A stretch of 64,000 nucleotides of DNA from Candidatus Heritagella intestinalis (GTDB taxonomy: Bacteria > Bacillota > Clostridia > Oscillospirales > Acutalibacteraceae). Location of the stretch: contig CAJFVO010000004.1 of assembly GCA_904420555.1 (NCBI GenBank), positions 62,001-126,000 of the forward strand, given 5' to 3'. Numbering within the stretch: position 1 is the first letter of the stretch; each line of letters begins with the position of its first letter. Positions 16,464-24,334 of this stretch are shown in pieces. Under the pieces are notes generated by a model, which worked only from the letters and a program-made list of their open reading frames with translations, was not told the DNA's origin and did not search any database. Made by a program: the position numbers and the translations under genes.

Positions 16464-17657
16464 ATGGTCGGCATGATAGGATTGACGCGGTGGCTCACCG
16501 GCTGGGTGGAGTTCTCCATTCAGGGAAAGAAAAAGGGGCAGGCAGAGCGGTTCCTCACCCTTTCGGCCCGTTCCGGCTTTTGCTTTTGGGGCATGGAGCC
16601 AGAGGGGGAGGGGTTCCGGTGCCGGGTTCGGGCGGTGGAATACCCGGAGCTGCGCAGCGGGGCCAGGCGGTGCCGGGTACGGCTGCGGGTGCTCCGGCGG
16701 CGGGGCCTGCCCTTTTGGCAGCAAAAGCTCTGCCGGCGCAAGGGGCTGGCTTTGGGCGGGGCGGTATTCTGCCTGCTTTTGTGGTTCCTCTCGGGCCGGT
16801 TTTGGATTATCACCGTTTCCGGCAACGAGGAGCTGCCTCAGAGCCTCCTGCTTTCCGCCGCCCAGGAAGAGGGGCTGTTTTCCGGTGTGGCCCGGGATTC
16901 CATTGATGAAAAGGTCCTGGCCGCCGCCCTGATGGAGCGGTTCCCGGAGATTGGCTGGGTCAGCGTTAACACCCGGAACTGTCAGGCGGAAATCTGCCTG
17001 GAGGAGGGCGTCCCCAAACCGGAGGACCAGGCCGGGGAGATCCCGGCCAATATCCTGGCCGCCGCTGACGGGCAGATTCTCTCCATTGACGCCTTTGACG
17101 GGGTGGCCATGGTGAAGGCCGGGGATACGGTGGTGGAGGGCCAGGTGCTGATTTCCGGCATCCGAGAGGACCAGTTGGGGGTCAACCACGCCATTCACGC
17201 CCGGGGCCAGGTGGAGGCCCGCACCCGCCGGAGTTTTACGGCGGAAATCCCCCTGGAATACACGGAAACCGTGGAAACCGGCGAGACCCTCACCCGGCGG
17301 AGCCTGACGGCTTTTGGCCTGACCTTCCCCCTGACTTTGCGGCGGGAGCCAGAGGGCCTGTGGCGCCGGGAAGACAACCTGTACACCGCCAGCCTGCTGG
17401 GGACGCCTCTGCCCCTGTGGGTGCAGGAGGAAACCTGGCTGGCCTGCCGCCAGGAAAAACGGCAGCTCACCCGGGAAGAAGCCGAGGCTCTGGCCTGGGA
17501 CGCGGTGAGCTTGCAGCAGCGGGAGCTGCTGGGGGCCCGGGGCCGGGTTCTGGAAGAAGAATCCTCCAGCAAAGTGGAAAACGGCGTGCTCCGGCTCACA
17601 GTCCGGGCCCAGTGCCGGGAGGAAATCGGCGTTACCCGGGAGATTATTTTTGAGTGA
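16464..17657 (+). CDS. yqfD: YqfD-like sporulation membrane protein
   Basis: The 397-residue product has a basic, beta-rich N-terminal region of about 90 residues, one clear membrane segment (ALGGAVFCLLLWFLSGRFWII) and a large extracytoplasmic part (YqfD repeat-like sequence starting VSGNEELPQSLLLSAAQEEGLF). This is the layout of YqfD, a mother-cell membrane protein of the sigma-E regulon linked to YqfC. Start ATG 16464 with GGGGAAAGGGA upstream; an ATG three codons later (16473) is also possible. It lies between yqfC and phoH, which confirms the assignment by order as well as by sequence. Confidence 0.9.
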   Translation: MVGMIGLTRWLTGWVEFSIQGKKKGQAERFLTLSARSGFCFWGMEPEGEGFRCRVRAVEYPELRSGARRCRVRLRVLRRRGLPFWQQKLCRRKGLALGGAVFCLLLWFLSGRFWIITVSGNEELPQSLLLSAAQEEGLFSGVARDSIDEKVLAAALMERFPEIGWVSVNTRNCQAEICLEEGVPKPEDQAGEIPANILAAADGQILSIDAFDGVAMVKAGDTVVEGQVLISGIREDQLGVNHAIHARGQVEARTRRSFTAEIPLEYTETVETGETLTRRSLTAFGLTFPLTLRREPEGLWRREDNLYTASLLGTPLPLWVQEETWLACRQEKRQLTREEAEALAWDAVSLQQRELLGARGRVLEEESSSKVENGVLRLTVRAQCREEIGVTREIIFE

Positions 17658-17775
17658 ACAGATATGGAAATAATATACAAAAAATCGCACGTTTCTTGTA
17701 AAACTCCCGCTGGGGATATGTGCTAAATACTGTATAAATGAGATAAAATTTGTGAAATTTTTTATGGATTATTTA

Positions 17776-17804
17776 GTGACGGCTGGGGCAGGATGTGGTA
17801 TAAT
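17776..17804 (+). promoter_or_regulatory. Promoter of phoH-ybeY-dgkA
   Basis: An extended -10, TGG followed by TATAAT (17799-17804), with a weak -35 (GTGACG, 17776-17781) at 17 bases. It gives phoH a vegetative promoter separate from the sporulation genes upstream. Confidence 0.6.
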
Positions 17805-17865
17805 AAATACGAAAGACCCAAATTATACAAAAGGATGCCAAAATTCCCATAATCAAGGTGATGCT

Positions 17866-18858
17866 ATGTTTGAACAGAGGATCAATATTGACAGGATGGA
17901 GCAGGCGGCGGCCCTGTTCGGCAGCTTTGACAGTAATGTCCGGCTGCTGGAAAAGGAGTACGGCGTCAGCATCGTAAACCGGGATTCCGAGATTAAGGTG
18001 TCCGGGGATGCGGAGTGTGTGTATCGGGCGGTGCGGGCCATTGAGAGCCTGCTGCAGCTCATCAACAAGGGCGAGGCCCTGACGGAGCAGAATATCCGGT
18101 ACTGCATTTCCATGGTCAATGAAGGGTCCGAGCAGAAGCTGCAAGCCCTGGCCGGGGACTGTATCTGCATTACCAGCAAAGGCAAACCCGTGAAGCCCAA
18201 AACCATTGGGCAAAAACAGTATTGTTCCGACATCCGCTCCCACACCATCACCCTGGGAGTGGGGCCTGCCGGTACCGGCAAAACCTATCTGGCGGTGGCC
18301 ATGGCGGTCACGGCCTTCCGGGCCCAGGAAGTCAACCGCATTATCCTCACCCGGCCGGCGGTGGAAGCCGGCGAAAAGCTGGGCTTTCTGCCTGGGGACC
18401 TGCAGCAGAAGGTAGACCCTTATCTGCGGCCCCTGTATGACGCGCTGTTCGATATGCTGGGAGCGGAGAGCTTCCAAAAGCACATGGAACGGGGCAATAT
18501 CGAGGTGGCGCCTTTGGCCTATATGCGCGGGCGCACCTTGGATGACAGCTTCATCATCCTGGATGAAGCCCAAAATACCACGCCGGAGCAGATGAAGATG
18601 TTCCTAACCCGCTTGGGATTTAACTCCAAGATGGTCATCACCGGCGACATTACCCAGATCGACCTGCCTGACGGGCGGCGGTCCGGACTGAAGGATGCCA
18701 TGCGAATCCTGAAAAATGTGGAGGACATCTCCATTTTCCGCTTTACCGAGAGGGATGTGGTCCGCCATAAGCTGGTACAGGATATTATTAAAGCATATGA
18801 GAAATACGAGGAGGCTGGCGCAAGAAATGGAAAAAATAAGAGTAATTATCACCAATAA
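17866..18858 (+). CDS. phoH: PhoH-family ATPase
   Basis: This 330-residue cytosolic P-loop ATPase resembles the PhoH/YlaK group, associated with RNA metabolism. Walker A is GPAGTGKT (residues 133-140), followed by LTRPAVEAGEKLGFLPGDL and the Walker B region DDSFIILDEAQNTT. The N-terminal 115 residues carry a KH-like segment (YGVSIVNRDSEIKVSG). Start ATG 17866 is preceded by AAGGTGAT; upstream in-frame ATGs lie before or inside the promoter. The end overlaps ybeY by 32 bases. PhoH next to ybeY is a widely conserved pair and points to a shared role in rRNA processing or RNA quality control. Confidence 0.95.
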   Translation: MFEQRINIDRMEQAAALFGSFDSNVRLLEKEYGVSIVNRDSEIKVSGDAECVYRAVRAIESLLQLINKGEALTEQNIRYCISMVNEGSEQKLQALAGDCICITSKGKPVKPKTIGQKQYCSDIRSHTITLGVGPAGTGKTYLAVAMAVTAFRAQEVNRIILTRPAVEAGEKLGFLPGDLQQKVDPYLRPLYDALFDMLGAESFQKHMERGNIEVAPLAYMRGRTLDDSFIILDEAQNTTPEQMKMFLTRLGFNSKMVITGDITQIDLPDGRRSGLKDAMRILKNVEDISIFRFTERDVVRHKLVQDIIKAYEKYEEAGARNGKNKSNYHQ

Positions 18859-19330
18859 GCAAAAGGCTGTCAAAATTCCCACCGGGATGCGGATGCTGGT
18901 GCGCCGCTGCTGCAACGCGGTGCTGCGCATGGAGGAGTTCCCCTATTCCGCAGAAATCAGCGTGACCTTTGTGGATAACGACCAGATTCGCGAGTTGAAC
19001 CGGGAATACCGGGGTAAGGACATCTCCACCGACGTCCTCTCCTTCCCCATGGGGGAAAACGGCGTCTATGACGAGAACCACAACACCGGCGCCAAGATTC
19101 TGGGGGACATTGTGATTTCCATCCCCCGTGCCCTGGAGCAGGCCAAGCGCTATGGCCACACCTTCGAGCGGGAAGTGGGCTATCTCACCGCTCATTCCAT
19201 GCTCCACCTGCTGGGCTATGACCACGAAAACGGCGGCATCGAGCGGGTGCGCATGCGTGAAAAAGAAGAGATGGTCATGAGCATGCTGGGGCTTCCCGCC
19301 TCCACGGCCTATACCTTTGGCAATGACTAA
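18827..19330 (+). CDS. ybeY: Endoribonuclease YbeY
   Basis: The 167-residue protein carries the zinc-binding signature of YbeY (TAHSMLHLLGYDHE, three His) and the preceding STDVLSFPMGE motif. YbeY is a single-strand endoribonuclease that takes part in 16S rRNA 3'-end maturation and ribosome quality control. Start ATG 18827 lies inside the end of phoH, with GAGGAGG 12 bases upstream, so translation is coupled. The stop overlaps the dgkA start by eight bases. Length is normal for the family. Confidence 0.96.
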   Translation: MEKIRVIITNKQKAVKIPTGMRMLVRRCCNAVLRMEEFPYSAEISVTFVDNDQIRELNREYRGKDISTDVLSFPMGENGVYDENHNTGAKILGDIVISIPRALEQAKRYGHTFEREVGYLTAHSMLHLLGYDHENGGIERVRMREKEEMVMSMLGLPASTAYTFGND

Positions 19331-19808
19331 AAAACGGCCCTTTTCCAGGAGCCTGCTGGCAGCATTCCGGGGGATTGGCTATTGCCTTGCCTATGAGCGG
19401 AATATGCGGATACATATGGTCGCAGTGCTGTATGTATTCGCTTTTTCCTTCTTTTTTGAGGTTTCCCCCACCGACTATGCCGTGCTGTTTTTGACTTTCG
19501 CCCTGGTCTTGGGGGCGGAGATGGTCAACACGGCCCTGGAGCGCCTGTGCGACCGGGACGCCCAGGGCTTCAGCCAGTGGGTGAAGGTCATCAAGGACGT
19601 GGCCGCCGGGGCCGTACTGGTGTGTGCCCTGTTTGCCGTTGGGGTAGGGGTGTGCCTGTTCTGGCAGCCGGAATCCCTTTGGGGCATCTGGCAGTATTAC
19701 ACCGCCCGATGGTGGCGCATCCCCCTGCTGCTGGCGTCTTTGGGGCTGGCCGGGGCCTTTGTGGTCTGGGGGCCAAAGCCCTTGTGGGATCGGCTTTTCA
19801 AAAGATGA
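19323..19808 (+). CDS. dgkA: Diacylglycerol kinase / undecaprenol kinase family protein
   Basis: The 161-residue membrane protein has the DagK motif GAEMVNTALERLCDR (catalytic and metal-binding Glu residues) and three core helices. In Firmicutes this enzyme phosphorylates undecaprenol to the wall-synthesis lipid carrier rather than diacylglycerol. It is about 40 residues longer than typical DgkA. The extra C-terminal part adds one more hydrophobic segment (IPLLLASLGLAGAFVVWG). ATG 19323 overlaps the ybeY stop; a TTG at 19317 is less likely. Last gene of the operon, followed by a strong terminator. Confidence 0.92.
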   Translation: MTKKRPFSRSLLAAFRGIGYCLAYERNMRIHMVAVLYVFAFSFFFEVSPTDYAVLFLTFALVLGAEMVNTALERLCDRDAQGFSQWVKVIKDVAAGAVLVCALFAVGVGVCLFWQPESLWGIWQYYTARWWRIPLLLASLGLAGAFVVWGPKPLWDRLFKR

Positions 19809-19817
19809 TACCATACG

Positions 19818-19852
19818 AAAAGGCCGGAGACGAAACTGTCTCCGGCCTTTTC
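19818..19852. terminator. Terminator of the phoH-ybeY-dgkA operon
   Basis: AAAAGGCCGGAGAC pairs with GTCTCCGGCCTTTT; symmetrical, so it can act on both strands. Confidence 0.88.
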
Positions 19853-19879
19853 GCGCGCCAATGAAAGGGGGCGCTGCCC

Positions 19880-20590
19880 TTATTCCATCAAAGTCCCGTC
19901 AATCCGGACGGTCACCACATTCCAGGGAATCCACTTGCCGCTGGCCTGCATGGCCCGCTTTACGGCGTTTTCAATGCCCCCGCAGCAGGGCACCTCCATG
20001 CGCACCACGGTGACGCTCTGGATGTCGTTCTGCTTGAGGATTTCCGTGAGCTTTTCCGCGTAGTCCACGTTGTCCAGCTTGGGGCAGCCGATGAGGGTCA
20101 CCCGGCCGCGAATAAAGTCCTGGTGGAAGCTGCCGTAGGCATAGGCAGTGCAGTCCGCCGCCACCAGGAGCTTGGCCCCCTGGAAGAAGGGCGCTTTCAC
20201 CGGCGCCAGCTGAATCTGCACCGGCCACTGCCCCAGCTGGGAGACAGCCGGCGCGGCGGCGCTGGCCTGGGGCGCTGCCTCCCGGGGGGCCATGGAGCGC
20301 ATCTGGCTGCCGGGGCAGCCCTGGCCGTGGGGATGGCTGTGGGCCGGGGCCCGGCTGTGCAGGTGCTCCTCCACCGCCTGCTGGTCATAGGCAGGGGCCT
20401 CCCGCTCCTCAAAACTAATGGCCCCAGTGGGGCAGGCAGGCAGACAGTCCCCCAGGCCGTCGCAGTATTCCTCTTTAATGAGCCGGGCCTTGCCGTCCAC
20501 CATGGCGATGGCCCCTTCGTGACAGGCAGTGGCGCAGGCGCCGCAGCCGTTGCATGCTTCTTCATTGATTTTGATAATTTTTCGAATCAT
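19880..20590 (-). CDS. 4Fe-4S ferredoxin-type protein with C-terminal redox-like domain
   Basis: The 236-residue protein starts with a perfect cluster motif CNGCGACATAC (C-x2-C-x2-C-x3-C). The second motif reads [12 protein letters not shown], so the expected second Cys is Leu, leaving three ligands. A His/Pro/Ala-rich linker ([17 protein letters not shown]) follows. The C-terminal 100 residues carry [26 protein letters not shown] and [10 protein letters not shown], three Cys-bearing motifs that may bind another metal or cluster. Similar proteins are widespread in anaerobic Clostridia without an assigned function; a redox or electron-transfer role is inferred. Start ATG 20590 follows AGGAGG. 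A promoter (CAGACA-N17-TATACT) lies at 20619-20647 on the minus strand. Confidence 0.88.
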   Translation of the reverse strand: MIRKIIKINEEACNGCGACATACHEGAIAMVDGKARLIKEEYCDGLGDCLPACPTGAISFEEREAPAYDQQAVEEHLHSRAPAHSHPHGQGCPGSQMRSMAPREAAPQASAAAPAVSQLGQWPVQIQLAPVKAPFFQGAKLLVAADCTAYAYGSFHQDFIRGRVTLIGCPKLDNVDYAEKLTEILKQNDIQSVTVVRMEVPCCGGIENAVKRAMQASGKWIPWNVVTVRIDGTLME

Positions 20591-20618
20591 CTCACTACCT
20601 CCTGGTGTTACTGCCAAG

Positions 20619-20647
20619 AGTATACCAGCTTGTCCGGGAGATGTCTG
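20619..20647 (-). promoter_or_regulatory. Promoter of the ferredoxin-type gene
   Basis: On the minus strand: CAGACA, a 17-base spacer and TATACT preceded by TGG (extended -10). Confidence 0.55.
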
Positions 20648-20700
20648 TTGTTATTACAACATTTTCAAAAAATTTTCATGGCTCTTTCTGCCCCAGCCGC

Positions 20701-20733
20701 AAAAAAATCCCGCCGGGGAAACCCCAGCGGGAT
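20701..20733 (-). terminator. Terminator of manA
   Basis: Read on the minus strand, ATCCCGCTGGGG pairs with CCCCGGCGGGAT and is followed by a T-run. It lies 46 bases after the manA stop. Confidence 0.85.
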
Positions 20734-20779
20734 AAAAACATGAATTTTCTAATGGGAAGCAAGTGCAAACACGCCGAAC

Positions 20780-21739
20780 TCAGACGGTGGTGAGGATGAC
20801 GGTGCAGTTGCCGGAAACCGTCACGGTGCCGTTGCCGGCGGGCACAAACACGCTGTCGCCCTTCTGCACCGGCAGGGTCTCGCCGTCGCTCTCCATGGTG
20901 CCCTGGCCTTCCACAATGACAAAGGAGCGGAAGCTGCTCTCGTCAATGGTGAAGGTGTGGGAGCCGTTCACTACATACTTGTCGGTGGTGAAGTACTTAC
21001 AGGTGGCCAGACGGGTCTTGGCAGCGCCTTCCAGCTCCTCAGTGGGGAACTGATGGGCGGAGGTATCGGAGGGGCTCAGCTTGGAAACATCGATGGCCTT
21101 GTCCACATGGAGTTCCCGGAGATTGCCGTCCTTGTCCCGGCGGCCGTAGTCGTACACCCGGTAGGTGGTGTTGGAGTTCTGCTGGATTTCGCAGATGATG
21201 ATGCCTGCGCCGATGGCGTGGATGGTGCCGGCCTCAATGAAGAACACGTCGCCCTTGTGGACAGGCACCTTGTTCAGCACGTCCAGAAGGGTGTTGTCCT
21301 CAATCTTGGCCCGGAATTCCTCTTTGGAAATGTCCCGGTTCACGCCGAAGTACAGGGAAGCGCCCTCATCGCAGTCCAAGATGTACCACATCTCGGTTTT
21401 GCCGTATTCGTGCTCCACCCGCAGGGCGTATTCATCGCTGGGGTGTACCTGGATGGACAGGGGGTTTTTGGCGTCGATGAACTTAATGAGCACGGGGAAA
21501 TTCTCAAAGGCCTCCCCGTTCTTGCCCAGAACCTGGCGGCCGGCCTTCTCAATGTAGTCGCTGAGGGTCAGGCCGTCGTATTCCCCGCCCCGGATCACGC
21601 TCTGTCCGGCGGGATGGGTGGAGAGCTCCCAGCTCTCGGCCACGATGTCCAAGTCGCTCTTCTTGTTGTATTCGGTCTTCAGGCGCGTGCCGCCCCAGAG
21701 GTAGTCTTTAAACGCGGGTTCCAGCTTCATCATATTCAT
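20780..21739 (-). CDS. manA: Mannose-6-phosphate isomerase, class I
   Basis: The 319-residue cytosolic zinc enzyme interconverts mannose 6-phosphate and fructose 6-phosphate. It begins LEPAFKDYLWGGTRL and has the zinc-site motifs SIQVHPSDEYA and VFFIEAGTIHAIGAG, with the downstream Arg motif TTYRVYDYGRRD, all expected for the short Firmicutes ManA. I chose ATG 21739, 10 bases after GGAAGG; the upstream in-frame ATG 21748 is too close to that site. Monocistronic, with promoter TTGCTG-N17-TATTAT (21812-21840, minus). Mannose released by the GH85 pathway or taken up from the gut could feed it; that link is inferred. Confidence 0.95.
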   Translation of the reverse strand: MNMMKLEPAFKDYLWGGTRLKTEYNKKSDLDIVAESWELSTHPAGQSVIRGGEYDGLTLSDYIEKAGRQVLGKNGEAFENFPVLIKFIDAKNPLSIQVHPSDEYALRVEHEYGKTEMWYILDCDEGASLYFGVNRDISKEEFRAKIEDNTLLDVLNKVPVHKGDVFFIEAGTIHAIGAGIIICEIQQNSNTTYRVYDYGRRDKDGNLRELHVDKAIDVSKLSPSDTSAHQFPTEELEGAAKTRLATCKYFTTDKYVVNGSHTFTIDESSFRSFVIVEGQGTMESDGETLPVQKGDSVFVPAGNGTVTVSGNCTVILTTV

Positions 21740-21811
21740 GGTATGCATACCTTCCTTTCCACAGCCGGCAGGGGAGAAGGCTTCTTCCCCGGGCCGATGC
21801 TCTTTGCCTCT

Positions 21812-21840
21812 ATAATACAACAAAAATGGGAAAACAGCAA
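21812..21840 (-). promoter_or_regulatory. Promoter of manA
   Basis: On the minus strand: TTGCTG (21840-21835), a 17-base spacer and TATTAT (21817-21812). Confidence 0.65.
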
Positions 21841-21964
21841 GGTAAACCGGCGAAATTCTGGGGAAATTCCCAAAACATTTTCAAAAAACCAGGGCGGCCG
21901 GCCCCCGGGCTGGAAGGGTTCGGGGAAAGGATTCTTACAAAAAAGGAATATCTGCCGGAATTGA

Positions 21965-21993
21965 TTGAAAAGCCTGGATAAATACGATAAAAT
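21965..21993 (+). promoter_or_regulatory. Promoter of the moxR operon, followed by a GC-rich structured leader
   Basis: TTGAAA (21965-21970), a 17-base spacer and TAAAAT (21988-21993). The roughly 120-base leader that follows contains GCCCCC/GGGGGC (near 22009-22030) and CCCGGGC/GCCTGGG (near 22079-22095) hairpins. It matches no riboswitch I know. Confidence 0.55.
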
Positions 21994-22122
21994 GAAATTT
22001 GTGAGCGTATGCCCCCATTCCCAGAAGGGGGCCTGCGTACCTCTATAGAATACCATGGTGAAAATGCAGGATGTGCTCCCGGGCAGCGCCTGGGGGTTGA
22101 CGATACGTAGGAGGAAAAGCCG

Positions 22123-23052
22123 GTGCAAAAAGCAGTAGAGATTATGAGAGAAGTCCAGAAGGTTGTTGTGGGAAAGGAGCGGGCCATTGCCAGCGTCATG
22201 TGCGCTATGCTGGCAGGGGGCCATATTTTATTGGAGGACATTCCCGGCGTGGGCAAAACCACCATGGCCCTGGCCTTTGCCCGGGCCATGGACCTTTCCT
22301 TTAAGCGGATGCAGTTTACCCCGGATGTGATGCCCTCGGACGTGACGGGCTATTCGGTGTTTAACCGGCAGAAGGGGGAGTCGGAATATGTGCCTGGTGC
22401 GGCCATGTGCAATTTGTTTTTGGCCGATGAAATCAACCGCACTTCCAGCAAGACCCAGTCCGCCCTGCTGGAAGTGATGGAGGAGGGGAACATCACCGTA
22501 GACGGCGTGACCCGTCAGGTGCCCCGGCCCTTCTGGGTTATCGCCACCCAGAACCCGGTGGGCTCCGCCGGCACCCAGCTGCTGCCGGAATCCCAGATGG
22601 ACCGCTTTATGATCTGCCTGAGCATGGGGTATCCGGATATCCGGGAGGAAGTGAAGATTCTCCAGAGCCGCCAGGAGAGCAACCCCTTGGAGTCTGTGCG
22701 CCGGGTGGCTGGGCCTCAGGAGTTCCTGGCCATGCAGCAGGAGGCGGGCAGTGTGTTCGCTTCCGAGGCGGTGTGTGAATATGCGGCCACCCTGGCGGCC
22801 TGGACCCGCTCCAATGAGCAGCTCCGGCTGGGGATCAGCCCCCGGGGCACCCTGGCTTTGGTGCGCATGGCCAAGGCGGCGGCCTATCTCAGCGGCAAGG
22901 ACTATGTGGTCCCCGAAAATATCCAGTCCATTTTCCTGGACGTGTGCGCCCACCGTGTGCTCCTCAGCTCCAAGGGGCGGGTGGCCGGCCTCAATGCCCG
23001 TGCCGTCCTCACCTCTGCCCTGCGGGAGGTTCCTGCCCCCGGCGTGGGCTGA
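22123..23052 (+). CDS. MoxR-family AAA+ ATPase
   Basis: The 309-residue cytosolic AAA+ ATPase is a probable chaperone-type partner for the DUF58 and transglutaminase proteins next door. Walker A is GVGKTTMA, Walker B NLFLADEINR, with the sensor-1 motif VIATQNPV and the arginine finger region PESQMDRFM. Start GTG 22123 has AGGAGG 8 bases upstream. MoxR, DUF58 and transglutaminase-like genes form a common conserved cluster, often linked to envelope or metal-cofactor maturation; the precise client here is unknown. Confidence 0.95.
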   Translation: MQKAVEIMREVQKVVVGKERAIASVMCAMLAGGHILLEDIPGVGKTTMALAFARAMDLSFKRMQFTPDVMPSDVTGYSVFNRQKGESEYVPGAAMCNLFLADEINRTSSKTQSALLEVMEEGNITVDGVTRQVPRPFWVIATQNPVGSAGTQLLPESQMDRFMICLSMGYPDIREEVKILQSRQESNPLESVRRVAGPQEFLAMQQEAGSVFASEAVCEYAATLAAWTRSNEQLRLGISPRGTLALVRMAKAAAYLSGKDYVVPENIQSIFLDVCAHRVLLSSKGRVAGLNARAVLTSALREVPAPGVG

Positions 23053-23143
23053 CGGCTGGGAGTTTCAAAATGCAGAGCGCCGCGTCAAATGGCGGGGCGC
23101 CGGCCAACGGCCGCCTGCGGGCGCGGGAAAGGAATGGTCATAT

Positions 23144-24334
23144 ATGGCAAGGCGGAGGATCTTGTATGGGCTGGCCCTGGCGGGAAGCCTGCTGTTTTTT
23201 ATATTTTATCGGGGGTACCTCTCCCATCTGGTACTGTTTGTGGTGCTGCTGCTGCCGGTGTTTTCTCTGCTGGCGGCCCTGCCCAGCTGTTTTTTGGTGC
23301 GGGTGCGGCTGGAATTGGCGAAAACCGCAGCAGGCAAGGGGGAGCCGGTGCCTTTTTTTCTGCATATTCAAAATCGGAGCGTACTGCCCTGCCCGGCAGT
23401 GCGCTTTTGGCTGGAATGCCGCAACCTGCTGGGGGCGGGGGAAAAGGGCGACGCCTTTGAGAAGCTCCCCTTCCGCCTGGCGGTGGAGACAGGGCCACGG
23501 TCAGAGACGGCCCTGCGCCAGACCCTGACGGGGAATTGGTGCGGCAAAACAGAATTGACCCTAAAAAAAGTCCGGGTCACCGATGTGCTGGGGATTTTCT
23601 CCCTGCCAGTGCGGGGAAGCCGGCAGCAGGCAGAGCTCAATGTGCTGCCGGCCATCCAGCTTTTGGCGGTACACTTGGAGCAGGACACCGGCATGGCGGA
23701 GGATTCCGGGAAGTATTCCCCCTACCGCCCCGGGGACGACCCGGGAGAGGTGTTCCAGATTCGGGAATTCCGGGAAGGGGACAACCTGCGCCGGATTCAC
23801 TGGAAGCTGAGTCGCCGGATGGGACAGCTCATGGTCCGGGATTTCTCCCTGCCGGCAGACCACGGCCTGTGCTTCCTGCTGGAACCGGGCGCCGATGCCC
23901 AGCCCCAGGAGCTGGACCGGATGCTGGAAGGCTTTGCCTCCCTGTCCTCCGCCCTGGCCCAGGAGGGCTGCGTCCACCATGTGGGCTGGATGGAGGAGTC
24001 GGTCCTGCACTGGGAAGAGGTGGAGGACCTGGAAGACCTGGGCGCGGTGCTGGCCCGGGCGCTGGCTTTGCGGCGGTTTGCCGGCAGGCCCGCCCTTAGC
24101 CGCTGTATGGAGGAGGGCCCGGTGCGCACCGGTTCCCATCTGCTGTACTGCACCACCCCCGGGGACCAGGATTCGGCCTTTGCGGGGCTGGAAATGCTGA
24201 AACGGGAAAAAGGCTGCCGCCGGGTTACCATCCTCTTTGCGGGCCCGGAGGACGCTTTTTCCAAAGCCCCGGCGTTCTGCCGGGTAATGCCCCTGGGAGA
24301 GGGGAGCATCGATTTGGAGGAGCTGCTGCTGTGA
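23144..24334 (+). CDS. DUF58 domain membrane protein
   Basis: The 396-residue protein starts with two membrane segments (LYGLALAGSLLFFIF, LVLFVVLLLPVFSLLAAL), a beta-rich middle and the DUF58 hallmark YRPGDDPGEVFQIREFREGDNLRRIHWKLS (split here by rough position 205-235), then a von Willebrand A-like C-terminal part. Start ATG 23144 is 91 bases after moxR with AAAGGA upstream. The end overlaps the next start (GTGA). Such proteins act with MoxR ATPases; a scaffold or adaptor role is inferred. Confidence 0.92.
   Translation: MARRRILYGLALAGSLLFFIFYRGYLSHLVLFVVLLLPVFSLLAALPSCFLVRVRLELAKTAAGKGEPVPFFLHIQNRSVLPCPAVRFWLECRNLLGAGEKGDAFEKLPFRLAVETGPRSETALRQTLTGNWCGKTELTLKKVRVTDVLGIFSLPVRGSRQQAELNVLPAIQLLAVHLEQDTGMAEDSGKYSPYRPGDDPGEVFQIREFREGDNLRRIHWKLSRRMGQLMVRDFSLPADHGLCFLLEPGADAQPQELDRMLEGFASLSSALAQEGCVHHVGWMEESVLHWEEVEDLEDLGAVLARALALRRFAGRPALSRCMEEGPVRTGSHLLYCTTPGDQDSAFAGLEMLKREKGCRRVTILFAGPEDAFSKAPAFCRVMPLGEGSIDLEELLL

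Noticed and set aside
22000-22122. Possible riboswitch in the moxR leader
   Set aside because: Two GC-rich hairpins are present but no terminator, antiterminator or conserved core of any known riboswitch was recognised. The evidence is too thin beyond noting a structured leader.
22052-22136. 26-codon frame overlapping the moxR start
   Set aside because: No ribosome site precedes the ATG, and the peptide (basic, Arg/Lys-rich end) has no sign of selection. The moxR GTG start with AGGAGG explains the site.
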